A stretch of DNA of 64,000 bases from Alphaproteobacteria bacterium. Its GTDB lineage: Bacteria > Pseudomonadota > Alphaproteobacteria > Bin95. Location of the stretch: assembly GCA_020638555.1 (NCBI GenBank), contig JACKII010000001.1, positions 558,001 through 622,000 of the forward strand, given 5' to 3'. The stretch's first letter is position 1. Every line of letters starts with the position of its first letter. This document shows positions 8,100-16,636 of this stretch, piece after piece. Under the pieces are notes generated by a model. The model worked only from the letters and a program-made list of their open reading frames with translations, ran no database searches and was not told the DNA's origin. Made by a program: the position numbers and the translations under genes.

Positions 8100-8948
8100 A
8101 TGCGATCGCTCGTCCTCGCCGGAATCGCGTGCCTGGTGCTGTCGGGCCACAGCCTGGCGATGGAGCCCGGTCACGCGTCGCAGATGAAGGCCACGGGCGC
8201 CTGCCCCCGGTGCGACCTGAGCGGGATTTCCCTGATCCAGGGGTTTTTTCCGGCGGCCGATCTGCGCGGCGTCAACCTGCGGGAATCGGACCTCAAGGCG
8301 ATCGACCTCTCCGGGGCGGACCTGAGCGACAGCGACCTGCGCCGCAGCAACCTGGAAAAGTCCAAGCTGGCCGACACCAAGCTGACGAATGCCCGCATAG
8401 CCGGGGCGGATATGGAGAAGGCGGTGCTGACCCGCGCCGATCTCGGTCGGGCGGATCTGCGCGAGGTCGATCTCGGCAAAAGCGACCTGCGCGAGGCGGT
8501 GTTCGACAAGGCGGACCTGCGCAACGCGCTGATGAAGCGGGCGGACATGCGCAAGGCGCGGTTGGTCGGGACGCGGATCGAAAGCGCCAAGTTGGAGCGC
8601 TCGGACTTGAGCGGGGCCAACGCGGTCGGCGCCGATTTCACCAACAGCGACCTGGACCGGGTTCGATTGCTCAACGCCGATCTGCGCGATGCCGATTTCA
8701 CCGACAGCCGGCTGGAGCGGGCCAATTTCAGCGGCGCGGACCTTCGGGGCGCCACCTTCGACGGTGCCATCCTGCGGCGCACCAATTTCAGCGACGCCAA
8801 CCTGACCGGCGTGCGCGGCCTGAAGCAGGAGCGGCTGGAAGCCGCCTGTGGCAATCCCGGCACCAAACTGCCGCGCGGGCTGCATCTGCGCCAGTGCGAG
8901 CAGGAAACCGAGACGCCGGCCGATATCTCGGTCGGCCCCGATAGCTAG
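8100..8948 (+). CDS. Secreted pentapeptide-repeat protein
   Basis: 282 residues with a Sec signal peptide (basic MRS, then hydrophobic LVLAGIACLVLSGHSLA, cleavage about residue 20). A pair CPRCDLSG follows, then about 38 consecutive A(D/N)LXX repeats from residue 38 to 245 (for example ADLRGVNLRESDLKAIDLSGADL), which fold as a right-handed quadrilateral beta helix. A short C-terminal region contains two further cysteines. A good ribosome-binding site (GAGAGGAG) is 8 nt upstream. Exported pentapeptide proteins have no single known function; topoisomerase-inhibitor mimicry as in Qnr is unlikely for a periplasmic protein. Function unknown. Confidence 0.88.
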   Translation: MRSLVLAGIACLVLSGHSLAMEPGHASQMKATGACPRCDLSGISLIQGFFPAADLRGVNLRESDLKAIDLSGADLSDSDLRRSNLEKSKLADTKLTNARIAGADMEKAVLTRADLGRADLREVDLGKSDLREAVFDKADLRNALMKRADMRKARLVGTRIESAKLERSDLSGANAVGADFTNSDLDRVRLLNADLRDADFTDSRLERANFSGADLRGATFDGAILRRTNFSDANLTGVRGLKQERLEAACGNPGTKLPRGLHLRQCEQETETPADISVGPDS

Positions 8949-8956
8949 AGGGCGGA

Positions 8957-9128
8957 GTCTTTTCCCGCTGGCTCACCAACCCAGCTTCCCTGTCCCCGCG
9001 GAGGCGGGGACCCATGCCTGAGGGACCAATACAGAGTCCATATCTTGTGAGAAGCTCTCAGGCATGGGCTCCCGCCTCCGCGGGAGAGGGGGCAGGAGAA
9101 TGGGGCAGCCCGTGCCGAAAACGCGCTA
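8957..9128. repeat. Intergenic palindromic element, family A copy 1
   Basis: About 170 bp between the convergent pentapeptide and deacetylase genes. It consists of a hairpin (CCCCGC..GCGGGG) at 8993-9011, the block CCATGCCTGAG at 9012-9022, an inverted CTCAGGCATGG at 9057-9067, and a second hairpin (CTCCCGC..GCGGGAG) at 9069-9086, so the whole is an imperfect palindrome of nested hairpins. Closely matches 14456-14634, 20191-20362 (inverted) and, more distantly, 60651-60770. Confidence 0.85.
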
Positions 9129-9144
9129 GCCCCGGCCGCGCGGC

Positions 9145-9975
9145 TCAGGCCGTCTGCGCCTGGAAGCGTCGGGCGCCGTCCTCCAGGGTCACGAACTCCG
9201 CGCCCTGTTCCAGCAGGTTCAGGATCAGCCGTTCCAGCATCAGCATGCGGTGGCCGCGGCCGATCACCAGCGGGTGGAAGGTGTAGGTCAGCAGGCCCCA
9301 GTCCGTGTTGCGGGTCATGTAGGTGAACTCGTCGGTCCAGTTCTCCAGCACGTTCGAGGCGTTTTGCAGGCCGGGAAACAACCCCTGCGGCGTGCGCAGG
9401 TATTCGAAATGGGGGTAGTCGTCCAGCACCCAGGAAATCGGCATTTCCAGCAGGGAGGTTTCCGGTCCGAACTCCATGCCGCGATCGTCGTGCACCACGT
9501 CGTTGGCGCGCGCGTAATAGGGCAGCCAGTCGTGCGCCATCATGCTGCTGTCATAGAGAAAGCCGTGCTTCAGCAGCAGGTCCACGGTCTGGTCCGACAG
9601 GTCCCAGGCGGGGGAGCGGTAGCCGCGGGCCTTTTGCCCGGTCATTTTCTCGATCAGTTCGTTGCCGCGGACCAGGTGTTCCTCCTCCTCGCCGTCGGCC
9701 AGGTTGGCGGGCGGGACATGGGTCCAGCCGTGATGGCCGACCTCGTGCCCCTGGGCGACGATCTCCTCGACCCGGCCCGGATAGGTTTCGAGCGTCAGGC
9801 CGGGGATGAAGAAGCTGGCCTTGATGTTGTAGCGGGCCAGCAGCTTCAGGATGCGCGGCACGGCCATGGCGCCGTACTCGCCGCGGCTGATCGCGGTCGG
9901 CGTTTTCATGCCGCGGGCGACCAGGGCGGACATGGCGTCGAAGTCGAACGAGAGATTGGCGAGATGGGTCGGCAC
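9145..9975 (-). CDS. Polysaccharide deacetylase family protein
   Basis: 276-residue carbohydrate esterase 4 (NodB-fold) protein, of the PuuE/allantoinase-like subgroup. Motif 1 appears as SFDFDAM (residue 9), motif 2 as GHEVGHHGWTHV near residue 76 with the metal-binding His pair, motif 3 as RGYRSPAWDLS near residue 117. No signal peptide, so cytoplasmic. The start is GTG at 9975 with a strong AAGGAGG 9 nt upstream. It diverges from the ThDP enzyme gene across 82 bp. Substrate could be an N-acyl or cyclic amide compound rather than a polysaccharide. Confidence 0.85.
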   Translation of the reverse strand: MPTHLANLSFDFDAMSALVARGMKTPTAISRGEYGAMAVPRILKLLARYNIKASFFIPGLTLETYPGRVEEIVAQGHEVGHHGWTHVPPANLADGEEEEHLVRGNELIEKMTGQKARGYRSPAWDLSDQTVDLLLKHGFLYDSSMMAHDWLPYYARANDVVHDDRGMEFGPETSLLEMPISWVLDDYPHFEYLRTPQGLFPGLQNASNVLENWTDEFTYMTRNTDWGLLTYTFHPLVIGRGHRMLMLERLILNLLEQGAEFVTLEDGARRFQAQTA

Positions 9976-10057
9976 GGGAGGGGGCCTCCTTGGCGAACGG
10001 GACGGGCGCGCGTATCATCTCCGCCACGATCACCCCAGACAAGTGAGGAAGCGCCTG

Positions 10058-11710
10058 ATGGCGGAGGAAATTCTGGTAGGCGACTTGGTTGCCGAATTCT
10101 TGCAGGCGGCCGGCGTCACCACCGCGTTCGGCATCGTTTCGGTGCACAACATCCCGATGCTGGACGGCATCGGCCGGCGCAACGCCATCCGCTTCGTGCC
10201 GACGCGGGGCGAGATGGGCGCGGGCCATATGGCCGACGCCTATGCCCGTGCCAATGGCGGGCTGGGCGTCGCCATCACCTCCACCGGCCCGGGGGCCGCC
10301 AACATCACCGGCCCGCTGATCGAGGCGGTGTTCGCCGGCTCGCCCATGCTGCACCTGACCGGCCAGACCGCCACCGGCAATGTCGACAAGCGCCAGGGCG
10401 CGGTGCACGACGTGGCCGACCAGCTCGGCATGCTGGAGAGCACGTCCAAGACCGCCTTCCGCGTGCGCTCGGCCGAAAGCGCGCTGGGCACGCTGATGCA
10501 GGCGGCCCGCGCCGCCATGACGCCGCCGACCGGCCCGGTCAGCGTCGAAATCCCGATCGACATCCAGCGCACCAAGATCCCGCGCCCGGAACTGCTGGAC
10601 CACTTGACCATCGCGCCGCCGGCGCCGGATGCGGGCGACGCGGCCAGCCTCGACCTGATCGCCGACCAGTTGCTGAAGGCGAAGCGGCCGCTGCTGTGGA
10701 CCGGCAACGGCGCCAAGTTCGCCCGCGATGCGGTGCAACGCTTCATCGACATGGGGATTCCGCTGGTGACCTCCGGCCTCGGTCGCGGCGTCGTGCCGGA
10801 GACCGACCCGATGGTGCTGGGCTGCTTCATCGCCGTGCCGCGGGTGGAGGCGTTCTACAAGACCGTCGACTGCATGCTGATCGCCGGCAGCCGCGTGCGC
10901 GCGCACGAGACCCGCGACCTGTCGGTGGAACTGCCGGCCAACCGCATCCAGATCGATATCGACCCGGCGGCGAACGGGCGGACCTATGCCACCAACCTGT
11001 TCCATGTGGGCGACGCCGACGCGGCCCTGCACGCGCTCGCCGACCGGCTGGAAGGCAAGCTGAACCTGCCTGAGAGCTATCGCGACGAGGTCAAGCAATT
11101 GCGGGCCGACGTCCATGCGGACTACAAGAAAACCCTCGGCCCCTATGCGGACTTTGCCGAACAGTTGCGCGCCGCCATGCCGGACGATGCCCTGTTCGTG
11201 CGCGACATCACCAAGTCGCACACCACCTGGGGCTATCGCCTGTTCCCGATCCTGTCGCCGGAGACCAACATCTATCCGGTGGGGGCGGCCATCGGGCCGG
11301 GCTTCCAGCTCGGCATGGGCGCGGCGCTCGGCGGCGGCCGCAAGACCGTCGCCATGACCGGCGATGGCGGCTTCTTCCTGAATCTGGGCGAGATCTGGAC
11401 CGCGGTGCAGGAGCGGATCGACTGCTGCATCCTGGTGATGAACGACTCCCAGTACGGCGTCATCAAGGACATCCAGGACGCGCTCTATGGCGAGCGGCAC
11501 TTCTATGCCGATCCGGTCGGCCCGCCGCTGGACAAGCTGGCCGAACTGGCCGGCCTGCCGTATTTCAAGGTCTCGGACGGGGCCAGGTTCGGTGCCACCG
11601 TCGCCGAGGCCCTGAAAGTCAACGGCCCGACCATGGTCGAGGTCGACATGACCGCCATTGGCGACTTCCCGCGCTATTTCGTGCCGCCGCCCTACGCGGC
11701 CAAGACCTGA
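10058..11710 (+). CDS. Thiamine-diphosphate-dependent enzyme, acetolactate synthase/decarboxylase family
   Basis: 550 residues with the three-domain ThDP fold: N-terminal PYR domain with the cofactor-activating Glu (RGEMGAGHMADAYAR, E52), central domain, and C-terminal PP domain with the metal/ThDP motif GDGGFF near residue 435 ending in ND about 28 residues later. STGPGAANITG in the PYR domain is typical of acetolactate synthase, glyoxylate carboligase and benzoylformate decarboxylase relatives. ATG at 10058 is preceded by GTGAGGAAG. No regulatory small subunit gene adjoins, so ordinary acetohydroxyacid synthase is unlikely; the substrate is not identifiable. Confidence 0.88.
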   Translation: MAEEILVGDLVAEFLQAAGVTTAFGIVSVHNIPMLDGIGRRNAIRFVPTRGEMGAGHMADAYARANGGLGVAITSTGPGAANITGPLIEAVFAGSPMLHLTGQTATGNVDKRQGAVHDVADQLGMLESTSKTAFRVRSAESALGTLMQAARAAMTPPTGPVSVEIPIDIQRTKIPRPELLDHLTIAPPAPDAGDAASLDLIADQLLKAKRPLLWTGNGAKFARDAVQRFIDMGIPLVTSGLGRGVVPETDPMVLGCFIAVPRVEAFYKTVDCMLIAGSRVRAHETRDLSVELPANRIQIDIDPAANGRTYATNLFHVGDADAALHALADRLEGKLNLPESYRDEVKQLRADVHADYKKTLGPYADFAEQLRAAMPDDALFVRDITKSHTTWGYRLFPILSPETNIYPVGAAIGPGFQLGMGAALGGGRKTVAMTGDGGFFLNLGEIWTAVQERIDCCILVMNDSQYGVIKDIQDALYGERHFYADPVGPPLDKLAELAGLPYFKVSDGARFGATVAEALKVNGPTMVEVDMTAIGDFPRYFVPPPYAAKT

Positions 11711-11862
11711 CGGCGCTCCCGGCGCTCCCGGCCCCCCCACCGCCCGGCCGCATGACCGGGCGGTGGGGGAGGGGCGCAAGATCAACAAAATACCACAATT
11801 GCCTGTCTTCCTACTCTCGTATACCATGCCCATGGTGCTCAGGGAGCAAGGAGGACAGTCGC

Positions 11863-12498
11863 ATGAACCGCATTGGCCCAATCGCTGCCGCGGCGGCATT
11901 GTTTGCCGCCGGATCGGCCCAGGCCGTGACGCAAACCGCCGGCTATCTGGAGATCGACGACGCCAACGACAAGGCGACGATCGACATCCAGTTTTTCACG
12001 GTCTCCAGCGTCGAGGATATCGAATTCCAGTTCGACATCCGCGATTTTCTCGATCAGCCGATGACCGACACTCTGGCCGCCCGTCTGTGGAGTGTCGATG
12101 GCGCCGGCAATCTGGTGGCCGCGCTCGCCTCCGCCGACAATGGCGGCATGGGCTCGTTCCATATGGATCGCTTCGGCGCCGATCGGTTGGCGATCGGCAA
12201 CTATGCCTTTGTCGTCGGCACGCTGAACCTGGCCATGACCGAATTCCCGCCGTTTCAGGTGGATGCCGGCACGCCCGCCGGAATCCCGTTCGTCGAGTAC
12301 GAGATTTCGACGACGACGGGCCAGCACGCCCTGGCCTATACCTGCATCCTGGAGGGCAATCTGGACGGTACCGTTACGCAGACCGGCGCCGGCCCCTGCC
12401 AGCTGCCGCAGGCGGCTGCCGAGCCGGGCACGCTGGCGGCCATGGGGGGCGGGCTCGCATTGGCCGGGCTGGTGGCCGTGCGCCGGCGGATGACCTGA
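11863..12498 (+). CDS. Exported DVUA0089-like/PEP-CTERM-type sorting-tagged protein
   Basis: 211 residues. Signal peptide 1-22 (AAAAALFAAGSAQA), a beta-rich middle (FQFDIRDFLDQ, two distant cysteines near residues 164 and 183), and a C-terminal tag: EPGTLAAMGG, hydrophobic helix LALAGLVAV, then RRRMT. This is the PEP-CTERM layout (motif, transmembrane helix, basic end) handled by exosortases in Gram-negative exopolysaccharide producers. AAGGAGG lies 6 nt upstream of the ATG. A stand-alone gene; the body resembles domains that precede PEP-CTERM in other bacteria but its role is unknown. Confidence 0.78.
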   Translation: MNRIGPIAAAAALFAAGSAQAVTQTAGYLEIDDANDKATIDIQFFTVSSVEDIEFQFDIRDFLDQPMTDTLAARLWSVDGAGNLVAALASADNGGMGSFHMDRFGADRLAIGNYAFVVGTLNLAMTEFPPFQVDAGTPAGIPFVEYEISTTTGQHALAYTCILEGNLDGTVTQTGAGPCQLPQAAAEPGTLAAMGGGLALAGLVAVRRRMT

Positions 12499-12523
12499 GG
12501 CAAGCGGACGGAGCCGGGTGGCC

Positions 12524-13609
12524 TCAGGTTTCGCCGAACAGGAAGCTCAGCAGGGTGTAGCGGGTGCCGCGGCGCACCGGCATGACCTGATGCAGCAGCG
12601 AGGACGAGAACACCAGCGCCTCGCCCGTGCGCGGGGCGTATTCGGTGCCGCAGAATTCGGGAAAGACGATGCCGCCGCCCTCGTGCGCCTCGGCGTTCAG
12701 GTTGACGGAGCAGGCGAAGCGGCGATGGGCCACTTTCGGCTCGGTGTTGTCGCGGTGGCCGTGGGCGGCGCCGACCACGCCCTTGGCCCGGTCCGAGGCC
12801 TCGTAGCGGCCGATGCGGAAGCGCTCATAGCGGGTCAGGCGGTAGTGAAACGCCCTATGCACCACCGGCGCCACGCGCGCGAACAGGCGCTCGGCGATGA
12901 ACTTCGTGGTGTCGGCCGTGACGACCCAATGGTCGACCCGGTCGTTGCGGCCATAGTCCGGGATGCGCATTTTGTAGTCCTGCGTCCGCTTCTGGGTGCC
13001 ATGGCCGGGCTCGATGAACGTGTTGCCCTGCATGGCGAAAACCGTCAGCAGCCGCTGGCAGTCGGCCGGGCTGAACACGTCGGGCACGAACAGCACCGGC
13101 GCCACCGGCCCGGTCTGCACCCGCCAGGCGCGTTCGGGGCGCAGTTTCTCGACAAAGGCGCAGGCGATGTCGCCATGGTCCTCGGCCTCGGCCCCCAGCA
13201 CCGCCTGCACGTGCCGGTTCGGCCGCAGCAACACGCTGGCGAGCGGCGGCGCGTCGGCCGCCATCAGCGCCGGTGTCAGGGCGCGGGCGGCTTTCAGGTC
13301 CGGATCGCAGAGAATGGCGAAGGGCAGGCCCAGCGCGTCCGCCCTGGCCTTGGCGGCGGTCGGCGGCAGCGGCAGGACGACGAAAACCGGGCAATCCAGC
13401 TCGGCCAGATGGTCGGCCCAGGCGGCAAGGCGCGCCAGGGCCGCGGCCGTCGCCGGTGCGTCCGCATCGCGCACGAACACGATCAGGCGCGAGCGGCCGG
13501 CCAGTGCATCGCCGTCGAGGTTCAGCGGCCGGCCTTCGGCGGTCATGGCCTCGAATGGCGGGAACGGGTCGCCGACCTGGATGCCGGCGCGGGCTGGGAC
13601 GGATTGCAT
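12524..13609 (-). CDS. Peroxiredoxin-like domain fused to Fe(II)/2-oxoglutarate dioxygenase
   Basis: 361 residues. Residues about 10-155 resemble the AhpC/TSA thioredoxin fold (VGDPFPPFEAMTAEGRPLNL start) but no cysteine occupies the peroxidatic site after FVRDADAP, so this part is probably not catalytic. Residues about 170-361 form a prolyl-4-hydroxylase-type double-stranded beta helix: metal ligands H285 and D287 (GHRDNT), distal H340 (SLLHQV) and 2-oxoglutarate-binding R350 (RGTRYTL). The ATG at 13609 is favoured over 13615 because AAAAGG sits 7 nt upstream. Related fusions are known in proteobacteria as redoxin/2OG oxygenases; substrate unknown. Confidence 0.8.
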   Translation of the reverse strand: MQSVPARAGIQVGDPFPPFEAMTAEGRPLNLDGDALAGRSRLIVFVRDADAPATAAALARLAAWADHLAELDCPVFVVLPLPPTAAKARADALGLPFAILCDPDLKAARALTPALMAADAPPLASVLLRPNRHVQAVLGAEAEDHGDIACAFVEKLRPERAWRVQTGPVAPVLFVPDVFSPADCQRLLTVFAMQGNTFIEPGHGTQKRTQDYKMRIPDYGRNDRVDHWVVTADTTKFIAERLFARVAPVVHRAFHYRLTRYERFRIGRYEASDRAKGVVGAAHGHRDNTEPKVAHRRFACSVNLNAEAHEGGGIVFPEFCGTEYAPRTGEALVFSSSLLHQVMPVRRGTRYTLLSFLFGET

Positions 13610-13720
13610 CGTCATGCCTTTTGGTAGGTGGCGTTCCGGGTCCTCCCGTGGTTATGGTCCATGCGGCGGCGGCGGTCCAGCGTATGCGCCAGCCGGTCCG
13701 GCGGCGGCGGAGAGACGATT

Positions 13721-14455
13721 ATGAGCATTTGGGGAAAAATTCTGGGCGGGGCCGCCGGGTTGGCGGTCGGCGGCCCGATTGGCGCGCTGATCGGCGCGGT
13801 CGCCGGCCATTTCGCCGTCGACCAGAAAAGCGAATCGCAGCAGCCCCGGGTCGACGAGGGCGTCACCCGTCAGATCGGCTTCACCATCGGCGTGATCGCG
13901 CTGGGGGCGAAGATGGCCAAGGCCGACGGCGTCGTCACCCGCGACGAGATCGCCGCCTTTCGCCGGGTGTTCCGCACCGCCCCCGACGAGGAGAAGAACG
14001 TCGCCCGCCTGTTCAACCAGGCCAAGCGCGACGTGGCCGGCTTCGAGTCCTACGCCCACCAGCTCTCTCGCATCTTGCACGACAGCCCGTTGGTGCTGGA
14101 GCAGGTGCTGGACTGCCTGTTCGTGATCGCCACCGCCGACGGCAAGGTCACGCCGGACGAGCTGCGCTTTCTGGAGCGGGTGGCGGAGATTTTCGGCATC
14201 GGCGTGGCGGATTTCGCCCGCATCCGCGAAACCCATATGGGCGCGGACGAGAGCGACCCCTACACGATTCTGGGCGTGGCCCACGACGCGCCGTTGGAGG
14301 AGATCCGCGCCCGCCACCGCGATCTGGTGCGCGAGAACCACCCGGACCGGCTGATGGCCCAGGGCCTGCCGCAGGAGGCGATCGACGTCGCCACCGACAA
14401 GCTCGCCCGCATCAACGCCGCCTGGGACCAGGTGCGCCGCCAGCGCGGCGCGTAG
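13721..14455 (+). CDS. TerB-like protein with C-terminal J domain (DjlA-like)
   Basis: 244 residues in three parts: a glycine-zipper-like hydrophobic N-terminus (GGAAGLAVGGPIGALIGAVAG, residues 9-29) that may associate with membrane, a TerB-like helical domain about 50-155 with acidic KADGVVTRDE and TADGKVTPDE repeats, and a J domain about 178-244 with the DnaK-activating HPD (ENHPDRL). This is the architecture of DjlA-type membrane co-chaperones. ATG preceded by GGAGAG. Monocistronic, followed directly by repeat elements. Confidence 0.87.
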   Translation: MSIWGKILGGAAGLAVGGPIGALIGAVAGHFAVDQKSESQQPRVDEGVTRQIGFTIGVIALGAKMAKADGVVTRDEIAAFRRVFRTAPDEEKNVARLFNQAKRDVAGFESYAHQLSRILHDSPLVLEQVLDCLFVIATADGKVTPDELRFLERVAEIFGIGVADFARIRETHMGADESDPYTILGVAHDAPLEEIRARHRDLVRENHPDRLMAQGLPQEAIDVATDKLARINAAWDQVRRQRGA

Positions 14456-14634
14456 AGCGGATTCTTTCCCTGCTGGCTTACCAGCCCAGCTTCCCTGTCC
14501 CCGCGGAGGCGGGGACCCATGCCTGAGAGACAAATACAGAGCCTGTGTCCTGTGAGAGGTTCTCAGGCATGGGCTCCCGCTTGCGCGGGAGATGGGGCAG
14601 GAGAGTGGCTCAACCGGTACCGAAAATGCTCTAA
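14456..14634. repeat. Intergenic palindromic element, family A copy 2
   Basis: Starts at the stop codon of the TerB-J gene. Same arrangement as 8957-9128, with CCATGCCTGAG at 14518-14528 and its inverse near 14562-14572 between two GC hairpins, ending in the block ACCGAAAATGCTCTAAA. Lies between convergent genes, in tandem with the family C element at 14669. Confidence 0.85.
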
Positions 14635-14668
14635 ACCGCAGTGCCGTCGGGAAGCGCCGCCACCGTAT

Positions 14669-14778
14669 CCCGGCCGAGCCGGAGGCGAGGGCCGGGACCG
14701 GTCGCTCTCGCGAACACCGTCGCAATCCGTGTTCGCGAGAGCGACCGGCCCCGGATCGGCGCTCCGCACCGTCCGGGG
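14669..14778. repeat. Intergenic palindromic element, family C copy 1
   Basis: Contains a perfect 20-bp inverted repeat (14698-14717 against 14729-14748, 11-nt loop), flanked by outer GC-rich blocks (GGCCGAGCCGGAGGCGAG on the left; CCGTCCGGGG on the right). Related elements at 23881, 28501, 36926 and 40446. With family A copy 2 it fills the 362-bp convergent gap 14456-14817. Confidence 0.85.
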
Positions 14779-14817
14779 TAAATCGGCGTCCCGGAAACCC
14801 CCGCCGCGTCCCCGGCG

Positions 14818-15681
14818 TCAGTGGTGTTTTTCGAGGAAGGGCAGCACGGCCTCGGTGAAGGCGTCGTTCTTGTCGCCCGCCACCATGTGGCCGGCGCCGG
14901 CCACGTCGGCGAATTCGGCCTGGGGCACCAGGTCCAGGAATTCCCGCGCCACGGTCTCGCTCACCAGGTCGCTGGAGCCGCCGCGCACCAGCAGGGTCGG
15001 GCATTTCAGGCGCCGGGCGGCGGCGATCATGCGCTCCGGGTCGCGGTCCTCCATGCGCTTGTCGGCGTCGGTGACGAAGCGCGGGTCCCAGTGCCAGTAA
15101 TAGCGGCCGTCGTCGCGCTGGCGCAGATTCTTCATCAGGCCGGAGAGGTCCTTCGGCCGCTTGCGGTGCGGCAGGTAGCTGGCGACGTAGTCGGCGCATT
15201 CCTCCAGCGTTGCAAACCCGCTTTCCGCCTTGGCGGCCATGAAGTTGATGATGCGCTCGACGCCGGCGCGTTCCACCCGTGGCGTGATGTCGACCAGCAC
15301 CAGGGCGGAAAGGATGGCCTCGTCGCACTCGCCCTGGGCGATCAGGGCGGAGATGCCGCCGAGCGAGGCGCCGACCACCGCCGGCGGCACTGGGAAGCCG
15401 CGGCAGATGCCCCGCACGTCCTCGGCGAAGTGGTCGATGGCATAGCGTCCCTCGGCGCTCCAGTCGCTTTCGCCATGGCCGCGCTGGTCGATGGTGAAGG
15501 CGGTCCAGCCGGCGGCGGCCAGGCGCTCGGCCGCGCCGCCCCAGGCGTGGCGGGTCTGGCCGCCGCCGTGGAACAGCAGCACGGTGTGGTCGCCGTCGCC
15601 CCAGCGGTCGGCGACGAGGCGGAGGCCGTCGTCGGTACGGAACTCGGCGGCGACGGGGGTGATGATAGCGGACATGGGCAA
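14818..15681 (-). CDS. Alpha/beta-fold hydrolase
   Basis: 287 residues with the canonical order: oxyanion segment LLFHGGGQTRHAW near residue 36, nucleophile elbow VVGASLGG (Ser about residue 106), acid Asp in GGSSDLVS near residue 235 and His in VAGAGHMVAG near residue 263. No signal peptide. Resembles soluble esterases/haloalkane-dehalogenase-like hydrolases. It diverges from the crotonase gene at 15827. Two ATGs (codons 1 and 3) are possible. Substrate unknown. Confidence 0.85.
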   Translation of the reverse strand: MPMSAIITPVAAEFRTDDGLRLVADRWGDGDHTVLLFHGGGQTRHAWGGAAERLAAAGWTAFTIDQRGHGESDWSAEGRYAIDHFAEDVRGICRGFPVPPAVVGASLGGISALIAQGECDEAILSALVLVDITPRVERAGVERIINFMAAKAESGFATLEECADYVASYLPHRKRPKDLSGLMKNLRQRDDGRYYWHWDPRFVTDADKRMEDRDPERMIAAARRLKCPTLLVRGGSSDLVSETVAREFLDLVPQAEFADVAGAGHMVAGDKNDAFTEAVLPFLEKHH

Positions 15682-15826
15682 GCCTGACGGTCGGGTGAGA
15701 CGGTACGGGAGCCTCGCAGCCTATCCGGCCCTTCGCGGATGCGAAAGCGAATTAGGGCTCGCCAGGGCCGGGGCAGGCCGGCACACTGGCGCGCATTTCC
15801 CTTCCGAGCCCGACGGACCCTTCGCC

Positions 15827-16528
15827 ATGACCGCCCTGCCCCCTTGCGAGCACTTCCTGCTGGAGCGTGACGCCGACTGGCTCACCATCTGGTTCAACCG
15901 GCCGGAGGCGCGGAACGCCCTCTCTAAAGAGGTGTCGGCGGAACTGGCCGCCGTGGTCGCGGCGGTGCGCGAGGACCGCAGCCTGCGCGGCGTCACGCTT
16001 CGCGGCAAGGGCCGGGTGTTCTGTGCCGGCGGCGACATCAAGGGCTTCCAGAGCGTGTTCCAGGGCGCGGCCATCGCCGGCGGCCTGGGGCTGACCTGCT
16101 GCGCCGACGTGGTCGTCGTAACCGAGGACGCGCTGTTCTCCATGACCGAGACGCAGATCGGCATCGTCCCGGCCCAGATCGCGCCCTTCGTGATCGGCCG
16201 CATCGGCTTGCCGGCGGCGCGGCGGCTGATGCTGACCGGCGGTCGCTTCCGCGGCGCGGAGGCGCTCAGGCTCGGCCTGGCGGATTATGTGGTGGCGAGC
16301 GAGGCGGCGCTGGGCGCGACCGAACTGGAGATCCGCACCGGCGTGCGCTCTTGCAGCCCGGCCGCGAATGCCGAGACCAAGGCGCTGATCATGAGCCTGC
16401 CGCGCCTGACGCCGGAGGAGGCCCGCCAGGCCGGCGGCTATGCCTTCGGCCGCTGCATGCTGAGCGCCGAAGGCCGCGAGGGCGTCGCCAGCTTCATCGA
16501 GAAGCGCAAGCCCCGGTGGGCGGAGTAA
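15827..16528 (+). CDS. Crotonase-family protein with apparent internal deletion
   Basis: 233 residues, about 30-35 shorter than normal enoyl-CoA hydratase/isomerase proteins. The first oxyanion-hole block FCAGGDIKGF (residue 65) is followed after only seven residues by the second block AAIAGGLGLTCCADV; in intact relatives, including the two other crotonases of this window, about 32 residues (an alpha helix and strand) separate them. The frame is intact on both sides and the C-terminal part (TETQIGIVPAQIAPFVIGRIG) is normal. The junction is at residues 80-81. Probably an in-frame deletion that would disrupt the active site; a sequencing artefact cannot be excluded. Confidence 0.75.
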   Translation: MTALPPCEHFLLERDADWLTIWFNRPEARNALSKEVSAELAAVVAAVREDRSLRGVTLRGKGRVFCAGGDIKGFQSVFQGAAIAGGLGLTCCADVVVVTEDALFSMTETQIGIVPAQIAPFVIGRIGLPAARRLMLTGGRFRGAEALRLGLADYVVASEAALGATELEIRTGVRSCSPAANAETKALIMSLPRLTPEEARQAGGYAFGRCMLSAEGREGVASFIEKRKPRWAE

Positions 16529-16636
16529 ACAGGAGCGGACTCCAACACCCGCTCGCCGCAATCTCCGCCATTGTTGCGGTAGAGTGGTCTGCTGTAATAC
16601 TATCGATCAACACGACCGTTACGGAGGAAGCCCCGC

